This document shows positions 17,844 to 26,105 of a DNA stretch of 64,000 nucleotides, in pieces. Origin of the DNA: Paraglaciecola sp. L3A3. GTDB taxonomy: Bacteria; Pseudomonadota; Gammaproteobacteria; Enterobacterales; Alteromonadaceae. The stretch's first letter is position 1; each line of letters begins with the position of its first letter. Under the pieces are notes generated by a model. That model saw only the letters and a list, made by a program, of their open reading frames with translations, was not told the origin of the DNA and did not search any database. The translations under genes were made by a program, and so were the position numbers. The stretch is taken from contig NZ_CP047023.1 in assembly GCF_009796765.1 (NCBI RefSeq), forward strand, positions 4,695,501 through 4,759,500, given 5' to 3'.

Positions 17844-17915
17844 TCTAGTTTGCCATAAATACAGGGCATTTATTCTGTTTGAGGAGAGACTACCTCTCCA
17901 TCAAACCAACCTATA

Positions 17916-19154
17916 TTAAGATTTTTTAGTTGTGAAGTCAGGGTAGGCTTCTAAACCACACTCACTGATATCCACACCTTCAAACTCTTCTTCTTCGCTA
18001 ACACGAATACCCATAACTGCTTTGATGATTGACCATACAATGAAGCTAGTTACAAATACCCATACAAAGATAGTAGCAGCACCTAATAATTGACCACTGA
18101 AAGTAGAGCCGTCATTAGTAAATGGTACTAATAACAAACCTAATAGACCAACAACGCCGTGAACAGAGATAGCGCCAACTGGATCATCAATCTTAAGTTT
18201 ATCTAAGCTAATAATACTTAACACTACTAAGATACCACCTAGCGCACCAAACAATGTAGCTTGTAAAGGAGTAGGAGTTGAAGGTTCAGCAGTAATAGCC
18301 ACTAGACCAGCTAGCGCACCATTTAATGCCATAGTTAAATCAGCTTTCTTAAACAAGATATGAGCTAGAAGTAAAGCAGCAACCAAACCACCAGCAGCAG
18401 CTGCGTTAGTATTTAAGAATACAATAGCAACAGAGTTAGCACTTTCTACAGTAGCAGTAGCTAATACAGAACCACCGTTGAAACCAAACCAGCCCATCCA
18501 TAAAATGAATGTACCTAAAGTCGCAAGAGGTAGGTTAGAGCCAGGGATTGCGTGTACACGGCCATCAGCAGTGTACTTACCTTTACGAGCACCAAGCAGT
18601 AATACACCAGCTAAAGCAGCAGCGGCACCAGCCATGTGTACAATACCAGAACCAGCAAAGTCAGAGAAACCATTGTCGCCTAGGTTATACATACCAAATA
18701 CGTCGTCGCCATTCCAAGTCCAAGCACCTTCCATAGGATAGATGAAACCTGTAAGAACAACAGCAAAGGCTAAGAAAGCCCAAAGCTTCATACGCTCAGC
18801 AACCGCACCAGAAACAATAGACATAGCAGTCGCTACGAATACTACCTGGAAGAAGAAATCTGCAGAAGGAGCATATGTAGCTGGGTCTTCAGTAACACCA
18901 GTTGCACCATCAGCCATAAGACCATCAAGGAATATACCGCCACCATACATGATGTCGTAACCACAAATCATATACATGATGCAGGCAATCGCATACAAGG
19001 AAACGTTTTTGGTCAAAATTTCTGTAGTGTTTTTAGCACGAACTAAACCCGCTTCGAGCATAGTAAAACCAGCGGCCATCCACATAACCAATGCGCCACA
19101 GATCAAAAAGTAAAAGGTATCTAGGGCATAGCCCAATTCAAAAGTAATTTCCAT
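17916..19154 (-). CDS. amtB: Ammonium transporter AmtB
   Basis: Inner-membrane trimeric ammonium channel, 412 aa, about 11 helices. Seen: the N-terminal MWMAAGFTMLEAGLVRAKN signature, DFAGSGIVHMAGAAAAL with a pore histidine, LGTFILWMGWFGFNGGS, and VHGVVGLLG with the second pore histidine. No long cleavable signal peptide of the enterobacterial type is apparent. The C-terminal tail (EEEFEGVDISECGLEAYPDF) is the region that contacts GlnK. Located 17 bp after glnK, and both are transcribed from a likely sigma-54 promoter, so expression should rise under nitrogen limitation. Confidence 0.95.
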   Translation of the reverse strand: MEITFELGYALDTFYFLICGALVMWMAAGFTMLEAGLVRAKNTTEILTKNVSLYAIACIMYMICGYDIMYGGGIFLDGLMADGATGVTEDPATYAPSADFFFQVVFVATAMSIVSGAVAERMKLWAFLAFAVVLTGFIYPMEGAWTWNGDDVFGMYNLGDNGFSDFAGSGIVHMAGAAAALAGVLLLGARKGKYTADGRVHAIPGSNLPLATLGTFILWMGWFGFNGGSVLATATVESANSVAIVFLNTNAAAAGGLVAALLLAHILFKKADLTMALNGALAGLVAITAEPSTPTPLQATLFGALGGILVVLSIISLDKLKIDDPVGAISVHGVVGLLGLLLVPFTNDGSTFSGQLLGAATIFVWVFVTSFIVWSIIKAVMGIRVSEEEEFEGVDISECGLEAYPDFTTKKS

Positions 19155-19171
19155 GTCTATCTCCTCAATAT

Positions 19172-19534
<363 letters not shown>

Positions 19535-19566
19535 TTATATAAATAGCTAATTCTGCAATTGATAAA

Positions 19567-19582
19567 ACAAGTCTTGTGCCAA
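19567..19582 (-). promoter_or_regulatory. Sigma-54 (RpoN) -24/-12 promoter of glnK-amtB
   Basis: On the minus strand, TTGGCACAAGACTTGT fits the consensus TGGCAC-N5-TTGC with one mismatch in the -12 box. It lies 57-72 bp upstream of the glnK start codon, with room for the transcription start near 19555. NtrC sites further upstream were not resolved. Confidence 0.75.
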
Positions 19583-19791
19583 CAATATATTTTCATATAA
19601 ATCATACAGTTAAGCTTTATTTGTGGGTAATATCAATCTACACAAGCACTTTGCAGGTGCATAATTGTACAATTGCACCAAAACAGAACATTGAGAATGA
19701 ATGTTTGTTAGGGATAAAAAGAAATGATTTTTGGACAAGCTGTACTATCTTAAATTAAGGTCGTTATACAACTCTAAAATAAGGAATAAAC

Positions 19792-20166
19792 ATGCATTTT
19801 ATTGTAACTACATTAGACGATATTTCGTGTATTACTTTTCAAGGAGAACTTAACGCCCTAGATATGATTTTTATGATCCAAAGTCCTGAATACCAACAGG
19901 CAATTAAACTTAATAGAAAGCTACTGATTGATTACTCAGATATCGATGGCTCAAATTTAACTGAAGAAGATATTATTGGTATTACCATGTTAGGTAAAAA
20001 AACCTTGTCTACATTAGGACCTACACACATAGCAGTAGTGGTTGAGGATACACAAAATACTGAAATTGAGAAAATCAGCAGTATGATCTTTGCAGATTCA
20101 GACTCTAGAGTAGATGTCACTAATGACAAAAGAGAGGCGCTAAAAATACTGCAACTCGGGCTTTAA
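19792..20166 (+). CDS. Hypothetical STAS/SpoIIAA-like protein
   Basis: Cytoplasmic 124-aa protein with alternating strands and helices: FIVTTLDDISCITFQGEL, RKLLIDYSDIDGSNLTEEDI, THIAVVVEDTQNTEIEKISS. This resembles the SpoIIAA-like/STAS fold seen in small anti-anti-sigma-type proteins. No phosphorylatable serine motif typical of SpoIIAA is obvious. AAGGA precedes the ATG. Single gene; role unknown. Confidence 0.6.
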   Translation: MHFIVTTLDDISCITFQGELNALDMIFMIQSPEYQQAIKLNRKLLIDYSDIDGSNLTEEDIIGITMLGKKTLSTLGPTHIAVVVEDTQNTEIEKISSMIFADSDSRVDVTNDKREALKILQLGL

Positions 20167-20250
20167 CCCTCAACATGTTTTGAACTTAATACCCAGACAA
20201 GACTCTATTAATTTATGTTCACTTATCTTTTATTAAGTATTTGGCCCTGA

Positions 20251-21018
20251 GTGTTTAGTAAAAATAAAAGTTTGTTCACCACCCTTGTCCTATCATTGAT
20301 TTTTCATTTGTTCATATTACTATTTTTACACCATTCAGTAACTCATCCGTCGAAAAATATAGCGAAACCACAAGTGCAAAAACTGATTCAGGCTAAACTC
20401 GTATTCGAATTACCCAAACCAGCAGAAATAGCCACCCCAGATACAGAGCCGCAAATTGAACCTGAACCCAACCCGCCAATTCCAGTTAAAACTGAATCTA
20501 ATCAACAACAACCTAAAACGATTCCCTCTGCAGTTCAGCCAGTCAAACAGATAAAGTCGATAGTAGAGAAAAAACCACAAGCAGTAAAAGACATACCACT
20601 GACTAACCTAGCAACTAAACAAGCAGCTAATACTCAAATCAACAGTCAGTTTACTGGTACTGCGGGAAAACACTTACAAGCATTTAATGTGCAACAAGAT
20701 GAACAAATGGCAGAACAAGCTCGGCGCGATTATCAGCAACAAAAAAACTCCCCCACTCTCCATTCTTCTAAGCCAAACCAATTTGTCAGCGAAGAACAAA
20801 AACTGATTGATAAGATCAAGATAAGAGCAAACTGTGACGGCCTTGCCAGAAAAACCACGGCCGTGCTATTAGGTTTTATGGGCGGAAAAATAGATTGTAC
20901 TAGTAAACCTGATATTAACGGTTTCATTAACAAACGTATCAACAAAGAAACCCATCTAGACTCGAAGTATCAACAACCGCTAAGTAAACACCCACAGTCG
21001 TTGGTGATCCAAGATTAA
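20251..21018 (+). CDS. Membrane-anchored proline/glutamine-rich protein, TonB-like N-terminus
   Basis: 255 aa with a GTG start. One N-terminal transmembrane helix (LFTTLVLSLIFHLFILLFL) is followed by a periplasmic Pro/Glu/Gln-rich stretch (IEPEPNPPIPVKTE, KTIPSAVQPVKQ), as in TonB proteins. The C-terminal TonB fold is not recognisable. Instead a region with CDGLARKTTAVLLGFMGGKIDC shows two cysteines 18 residues apart that could form a disulfide. Function not recognised. It may span the envelope as a coupling or scaffold protein; that is an inference from architecture only. Confidence 0.6.
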   Translation: MFSKNKSLFTTLVLSLIFHLFILLFLHHSVTHPSKNIAKPQVQKLIQAKLVFELPKPAEIATPDTEPQIEPEPNPPIPVKTESNQQQPKTIPSAVQPVKQIKSIVEKKPQAVKDIPLTNLATKQAANTQINSQFTGTAGKHLQAFNVQQDEQMAEQARRDYQQQKNSPTLHSSKPNQFVSEEQKLIDKIKIRANCDGLARKTTAVLLGFMGGKIDCTSKPDINGFINKRINKETHLDSKYQQPLSKHPQSLVIQD

Positions 21019-21159
21019 GCAGCAACTTAAGCAGTATCACAAAGGCACTTCAAGCACATTAACCCACAACAGAAAAAATTAGCTGATGAGGTCATTCGGC
21101 TGCAGCAAATGTTATAATCAACTCGTTTTAAACTATTTACTCTTATTAGGAACAATTAA

Positions 21160-21798
21160 ATGAAAGTTGCATTGATGATGGAAAATAGCCAAGCGGCTAA
21201 AAATCCGATTATTTTAAATGAATTAGAAACGGTTGCAGGCCCCTTAGATCACCAAGTATTCAACGTAGGAATGAATAGTGAAAACGACCATCATTTAACT
21301 TACATCCATTTAGGCATAATGGCAGGCATATTAATTAATGCAAAAGCTATCGATTTTGTCATTGCCGGTTGTGGCACAGGACAAGGCGCAATGATGGCGC
21401 TTAATGTTCATCAGGGCGTATTTTGTGGTTACTGTATCGACCCATCAGATGCATTCTTGTTTAACCAAGTAAATAACGGTAATGCCCTTGCATTAGCATT
21501 TGCCAAAGGTTTTGGCTGGGGAGCTGAACTAAACGCACGTTATATTTTTGAGAAAGCCTTAACAGGCGAACGCGGCGAAGGCTATCCAGTTGAACGCAGA
21601 GAGCCTCAGGTTAAAAATGCCAACATTTTATCTGAAGTAAAAGCGTCAGTTATGAAAGGTAACTTTTTAGAATCGCTTAAAGGCATAGATCAAGAGTTGG
21701 TTAAAACCGCGGTATCAGGTGAACGTTTCCAAGCTTGTTTATTCGAACATGGGCAAGACCAAGATATTATCGCTCATGTGAAATCTCTTATAGCATAA
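21160..21798 (+). CDS. RpiB/LacA/LacB family sugar-phosphate isomerase
   Basis: Cytoplasmic aldose-ketose isomerase family, 212 aa. Seen: an N-terminal KVALMMENSQAAKNPIIL, the active-site region IAGCGTGQGAMMALN (compare CGTGIGMSIAANK of RpiB), and NNGNALALAFAKGFGWGAE (compare NDANVLALG). The protein is about 60 residues longer than RpiB (about 150 aa) because of a C-terminal extension (ERGEGYPVERREPQ onward). The substrate is probably a sugar phosphate but cannot be named. Single gene between a membrane protein and an unrelated small secreted protein. Confidence 0.8.
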   Translation: MKVALMMENSQAAKNPIILNELETVAGPLDHQVFNVGMNSENDHHLTYIHLGIMAGILINAKAIDFVIAGCGTGQGAMMALNVHQGVFCGYCIDPSDAFLFNQVNNGNALALAFAKGFGWGAELNARYIFEKALTGERGEGYPVERREPQVKNANILSEVKASVMKGNFLESLKGIDQELVKTAVSGERFQACLFEHGQDQDIIAHVKSLIA

Positions 21799-22035
21799 CG
21801 GGTTATTTAAAAACCGCGGGGGTAAGCCTACGACTGTTCAATATCGCTAAAAAAACAAACACAGTGACAAGGTTTATCAAGATTAAACACAACCCGCTTT
21901 AATTTGCTGCAAACAAATGGATAACAAGGACGTTGTTCATAAATAAAGCATATTAACCAAGAAGTGTTGCAGGCGAAAAATATCAAAAGCCGAATTACCC
22001 CTCGACAATAAACAACAAGTTTACAGGACATAAGT

Positions 22036-22614
22036 TTGCAACAGATAAACTCAACAACTAAGCCTCAAAATATAAAGGTGAGCCCTCTTTTTGTTGTCTT
22101 TCTACTTAGCCTACTGGCTCTCAATACTTGGGCAAAAGAACCGTCAAACTATAAAGTTAACGTCATCGATTCCAGCACACCAGATTACCCAGCTATTAAC
22201 CGAACAATTATTATTGATGCAAACTTCATAGCAGAAATCACTCAAAAACAACAGTTACACTTAACAGAAACAGGCCTTGATGATATGCAATTACAGGCGC
22301 AGTTGTTTATAGACGACATCAAATATGGTGCTGCTGTGCTAGAAAAAAATGCTAAATTTGAATATAAAGGCGTATGCCAACATCCAATGACAAAACTAGC
22401 TAAAGTGATCATTTATAGCTCTGGTGATGCAGTTTCGGTTGATACATCCTCTTTAATTTCATTGCAATTCAACCAAAATAACCAGCATATTGAGCTTATG
22501 ACAGTAACCGATACACCTGATGAAATTAATACTAATTATGTGAAATGTGAAAAAGAGCAAATATTCACATCAGAATCGGCTACTTTCTCCCCCTGTAGTT
22601 GTGATTTTAAATAA
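22036..22614 (+). CDS. Secreted protein of unknown function
   Basis: 192 aa with a signal peptide (LFVVFLLSLLALNTWAKE). The mature part has alternating strands and four cysteines (GVCQHP, VKCEKEQ, SPCSCDF), suggesting disulfides. The start is TTG at 22036, with AGGA 7 nt upstream; a GTG at 22079 is an alternative that would still keep the signal peptide. 21 bp separate it from the thiopurine methyltransferase gene, so the two may be cotranscribed. No family recognised. Confidence 0.6.
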   Translation: MQQINSTTKPQNIKVSPLFVVFLLSLLALNTWAKEPSNYKVNVIDSSTPDYPAINRTIIIDANFIAEITQKQQLHLTETGLDDMQLQAQLFIDDIKYGAAVLEKNAKFEYKGVCQHPMTKLAKVIIYSSGDAVSVDTSSLISLQFNQNNQHIELMTVTDTPDEINTNYVKCEKEQIFTSESATFSPCSCDFK

Positions 22615-22635
22615 AAAAACTGAGCAGAGAAATTT

Positions 22636-23283
22636 ATGCAAAAACAATTTTGGCAAAACAAATGGAACAGCAATGAAATTGGATTTCATCAACCGACTGC
22701 GAATCCTTTACTGATTAAAAATATAGGCCATTTAAATTTGTCACCCAGCAACCGAATATTTATCCCTTTATGTGGAAAAACCTTGGACATTGCTTGGTTG
22801 TTATCACAGGGATTTAAGGTGGTTGGGGCCGAAATAATCGAATCTGCAATTATTCAATTATTTAACGAACTGGAGTTGATACCAACAGTTAATGAACTAC
22901 CAGATGGGAAACATTATTGTGCACAGGATATTGATATATATGTTGGCGATATATTGAATTTAACTCAACATCTAGTTGGCCAAATAGACGCAGTTTACGA
23001 TAGAGCCGCGCTTGTAGCTTTACCTGAAGTGACTCGTGTTAGTTATGCTAAACATATACAAACCTTAAGTCAGTTTGCACCTCAATTGCTAATTACCTTT
23101 GAGTACCACCAAACAACTATGCAAGGTCCTCCATTTTCTATAAGCAAAGAAGAACTAAAAGCTCATTACGCTGATAATTATCTGCTCAATTTATTAGCTG
23201 AAGATAAAGTACAGGACGCTGTGAAAGGTAATCTGAATATTGTTGAAAACATCTGGCATCTAGATGCCAAAAAGATTCAGTAA
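22636..23283 (+). CDS. tpm: Thiopurine S-methyltransferase
   Basis: SAM-dependent class I methyltransferase, 215 aa, known in bacteria for methylating selenium or tellurium oxyanion metabolites and thiopurines. Seen: WQNKWNSNEIGFHQPTANP at the N-terminus, the SAM-binding region RIFIPLCGKTLDIAWL with GAEIIESA, AVYDRAALVALP, and GPPFSISKEEL. The length matches the family. Its TAA stop codon is the first three bases of MITE copy B, so the element appears to define the gene's 3' end. Confidence 0.93.
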   Translation: MQKQFWQNKWNSNEIGFHQPTANPLLIKNIGHLNLSPSNRIFIPLCGKTLDIAWLLSQGFKVVGAEIIESAIIQLFNELELIPTVNELPDGKHYCAQDIDIYVGDILNLTQHLVGQIDAVYDRAALVALPEVTRVSYAKHIQTLSQFAPQLLITFEYHQTTMQGPPFSISKEELKAHYADNYLLNLLAEDKVQDAVKGNLNIVENIWHLDAKKIQ

Positions 23284-23514
23284 CCTGAACTCTGGATAAG
23301 AAGTGTCGGAAATATCGAATTTATACCTAAAATTTAATACATTACTCGTTAGCCCCCTAGTTATTTTATTTCGAGAATGGCTCGCTGACGAAATTTTTGG
23401 TGGATAGCAAGGCGGATTGTCGTACGTAATAACGTGTTATTGCTAGACAATCCAACGCATCTAGGCACAAAAAGAGCGTTATCGAGAGGCTCCGCTTATC
23501 TAGAGCTCAGGTTC
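23281..23514 (+). mobile_element. MITE-like element, copy B
   Basis: About 234 bp. The left end TAACCTGAACTCTGGATAAG is the inverted complement of the right end CTTATCTAGAGCTCAGGTT with few mismatches. The interior shares GCAAGGCGGATTGTCGTA, GTAATAACGTGTTATTGCTA and CACAAAAAGAGCGTTATCG with copy C. TA lies at both borders (TA duplication plausible). No gene inside. The left TA forms part of the tpm stop codon. Confidence 0.8.
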
Positions 23515-23744
23515 AGTAGACTAACAGACATAATGTTCAACTTGGGTCGGCAGCCTTAATACATAAAAAACAGCAGATTCCAGATCATCCAAGTTAGAGA
23601 TACCATTGATGAACGAAATGCATTCAGCGGTTTTTGAACAAGGCGTCGATGTGTAGGAATGACGGACTTTAAGGTCGGTCGATAGTCTTGTCCCTAAGCT
23701 CAACTATCTCCTATCTACTGCTCTTACACTGCTTTATTCTGCTC
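23515..23744. other. Intergenic region with dispersed-repeat fragments
   Basis: No credible gene. It contains GTAGGAATGACGG (23656-23668) and CCTATCTACTGCTCTTACAC (23710-23729), both of which recur in near-identical form at 51.64 and 51.78 kb, so this is a low-constraint area that collects repeats. Confidence 0.5.
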
Positions 23745-26105
23745 TTAATCAAAAATTTTCTGCCACCAGCTTTTAGGTTTTTCAGGTACTCTGGATTCAC
23801 CAAAACACTGTTTGGGTACTGGTGGTAAGGCGTCGGTAATAGCTGGCACACTATAAGTATCGACGCAGCCCGCTTTACTTAGTTGACCGGTAGTGATGTC
23901 AAAATGACTAATAGCTAAACCAGCCGGAAACCGCCTGACCAAAGACTTAGGTGCTTGTTGCTGCTGATACCCTATAAACAACTGCATAGCGCCACTGGCA
24001 CCACTTAAATTAACAGGTTGATTGTTGTCTTTACCTATCCAACTAGTGATCAATATATTTTTATCAAACCCACTAAACCAGCTATCGCGATAATCATCTG
24101 TGGTACCCGTTTTACCCGCCATATTAATATCTGGAAATTTTGTTTTAAGGGCTTTTGCGGTGCCTTCTAAGGTCACTTTATGTAAAGCGTAATTCAATAA
24201 GTAAGTGGCTTGTTCGTCGACTCTTTGCTCGGCTCTGGCCTGGAAGTTCCACAATACATAATTGTCGGGTGAGACTATGGCGGTAATAGAATGCAGTGGA
24301 ATGTAGCGGCCATTATTGGCTATGGTTTGATACATCTGATTCACTTGTAATGGTGAAAAATTCACTGCGCCTAAGGTCATGGCAGGATACAGCTGAATTT
24401 CTTCTTCTACCCCTAAGCGCCAGATTGTATCGGCAATAGTCCCTAAACCTAAGTTCATGCCTAAGGTAACTGTAGGTACATTCAATGACTTAGTTAACGC
24501 TGTGAGTAATGGTACTTGACCACGAAACTTCTTGTCTGAGTTTTGTGGTTGCCAAAGTTTGCCTTCGCTACTCTTCAATTTAATCGGTTCATCCATTAAC
24601 AAGGTGGCCAAGTTGTAATCAGACGCTTGTTCTAATGCCGTTAAATAAATAGCCGGTTTCACTAAAGAACCAATCGCCCGCTTGGCGTCGAGAGCGCGGT
24701 TAAATCCTGCGTAATTAGCTTCGCGGCCACCTACAATTGAACGTACCTCACCGGTGTCGATATCGGTCACTACCATAGCGGCTTCAAAACCTGTTTTACC
24801 AATACGTTTTTCTTGTTTGATGACCCCCTGCGCTACGGCTCGTTCCGCTTTTAATTGGGCATTGGAATCTAAGGTGGTAAACACTTTCACCCCAGATTCA
24901 AGAATATCTGGATTATCTAATACTTGTTTTAATTCTCGTCTAACCATGTCCATAAAAGCGGGATGTTTATCTTTTTGTAAACTTTTACCAATAGATAACT
25001 TTAATGGTTTTTTCACTAAAGCTTCGTATTCGTTGGCGGTGAGTTGATGACTTTCAAACATCATGCGCAAGACTAAGTTCCGTCTGGTTACTACACGTTC
25101 TGGATGACGTTTGGGGTTATAGTAAGAAGGTCCTTTAATGATCCCCACTAACATGGCCATTTCATCTATAGTGAGTTCATTTAACGGACGAGCAAAATAA
25201 AAATAACTGGCTAAACCAAAACCATACACACCTGTGTTGCCATTCTGCCCTAAAAACACTTCGTTTAAATAGGCTTGTAAAATCACCTCTTTGCTATATC
25301 TAACTTCAATAATTAAAGCCATCAAAGCTTCTTTGGCTTTACGAGTAATGGATTTTTCTCTGGTTAAAAATAGGTTTTTAACTAATTGTTGAGTCAAGGT
25401 GCTGCCACCTTGTACTGTTCGTCCAGCAGATATATTCGCAATTAGCGCACGCATTATAGACAAAGGGGCAATACCAAAATGTTGATAAAAGTCATCGTCT
25501 TCAACTGCCACTAAGGCTTGAGTTAACACAGGTGGCACGTCGGCAATATTGACTAACATGCGGTCTTCACGCTCACTGCTTTGGAGGCGAGTGACTAACC
25601 AAGGCTCTAGGTAAATGTTATCTATTTTTTGCCGAGTATCTAATTCAAGAATTTGCGTAATTCTTTGCTGATTAATACTAATTTCAATATTACGCAGTGG
25701 TTCGCGGCCATGGGGGAAATCAAACTTACGCCTTTGAATGCGAATACGATCACCCAATATTTGATATTCGCCTGAGCTGTCAGCACGGGTTACACGTCTA
25801 TATCCGAGTAGTCTTAGCTCTTCTTCAATTTCTTCAATGGTAATTTCTTGTTTGAGCTTTAAAAACATAGGACGAGCAAAAATTTGTGCCGGCACTTGCC
25901 ATTTGTTGCCGGCAAACTTTTTACTGATTTGTGCATCTAAATAAACACAATAACTGCCAAGCACTATCGCAAAAATCAAAGCCAACTTAAACCAATTGCG
26001 AAACAACCAACGAAAAGGATTAAGCCTGCGCCACAGTGAAGGTTTAACTGAGTCTGTAGATTTAGCTTTAGCGGTTTTAGATTTGTTAACTGCGGGTTTA
26101 CTCAT
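23745..26105 (-). CDS. mrcB: Penicillin-binding protein 1B (bifunctional peptidoglycan synthase)
   Basis: 786-aa class A PBP that polymerises lipid II and cross-links peptides. A cytoplasmic basic tail is followed by one TM helix (about residues 38-56), a UB2H-like domain (EEIEEELRLLGYRRVTRAD), the GT51 domain with VEDDDFYQHFG and GGSTLTQQLVKNLFLTRE, and the transpeptidase with SLVK (AIGSLVKPAIYL), SLN (TKSLNVPTVTLG) and KTGT (MAGKTGTTDDYRDSWF). The length is normal. The start ATG overlaps the hrpB stop by one base, so it is translationally coupled to hrpB, an arrangement seen in many gammaproteobacteria. Confidence 0.96.
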   Translation of the reverse strand: MSKPAVNKSKTAKAKSTDSVKPSLWRRLNPFRWLFRNWFKLALIFAIVLGSYCVYLDAQISKKFAGNKWQVPAQIFARPMFLKLKQEITIEEIEEELRLLGYRRVTRADSSGEYQILGDRIRIQRRKFDFPHGREPLRNIEISINQQRITQILELDTRQKIDNIYLEPWLVTRLQSSEREDRMLVNIADVPPVLTQALVAVEDDDFYQHFGIAPLSIMRALIANISAGRTVQGGSTLTQQLVKNLFLTREKSITRKAKEALMALIIEVRYSKEVILQAYLNEVFLGQNGNTGVYGFGLASYFYFARPLNELTIDEMAMLVGIIKGPSYYNPKRHPERVVTRRNLVLRMMFESHQLTANEYEALVKKPLKLSIGKSLQKDKHPAFMDMVRRELKQVLDNPDILESGVKVFTTLDSNAQLKAERAVAQGVIKQEKRIGKTGFEAAMVVTDIDTGEVRSIVGGREANYAGFNRALDAKRAIGSLVKPAIYLTALEQASDYNLATLLMDEPIKLKSSEGKLWQPQNSDKKFRGQVPLLTALTKSLNVPTVTLGMNLGLGTIADTIWRLGVEEEIQLYPAMTLGAVNFSPLQVNQMYQTIANNGRYIPLHSITAIVSPDNYVLWNFQARAEQRVDEQATYLLNYALHKVTLEGTAKALKTKFPDINMAGKTGTTDDYRDSWFSGFDKNILITSWIGKDNNQPVNLSGASGAMQLFIGYQQQQAPKSLVRRFPAGLAISHFDITTGQLSKAGCVDTYSVPAITDALPPVPKQCFGESRVPEKPKSWWQKIFD

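Noticed and set aside
21828..22031. 67-codon cysteine-rich minus-strand frame
   Set aside because: Nine cysteines looked like a metal-cluster protein (YkgJ type), but the CxxC spacing does not match, there is no ribosome-binding site, and it lies divergent to a gene with a TTG start. Too weak to annotate.
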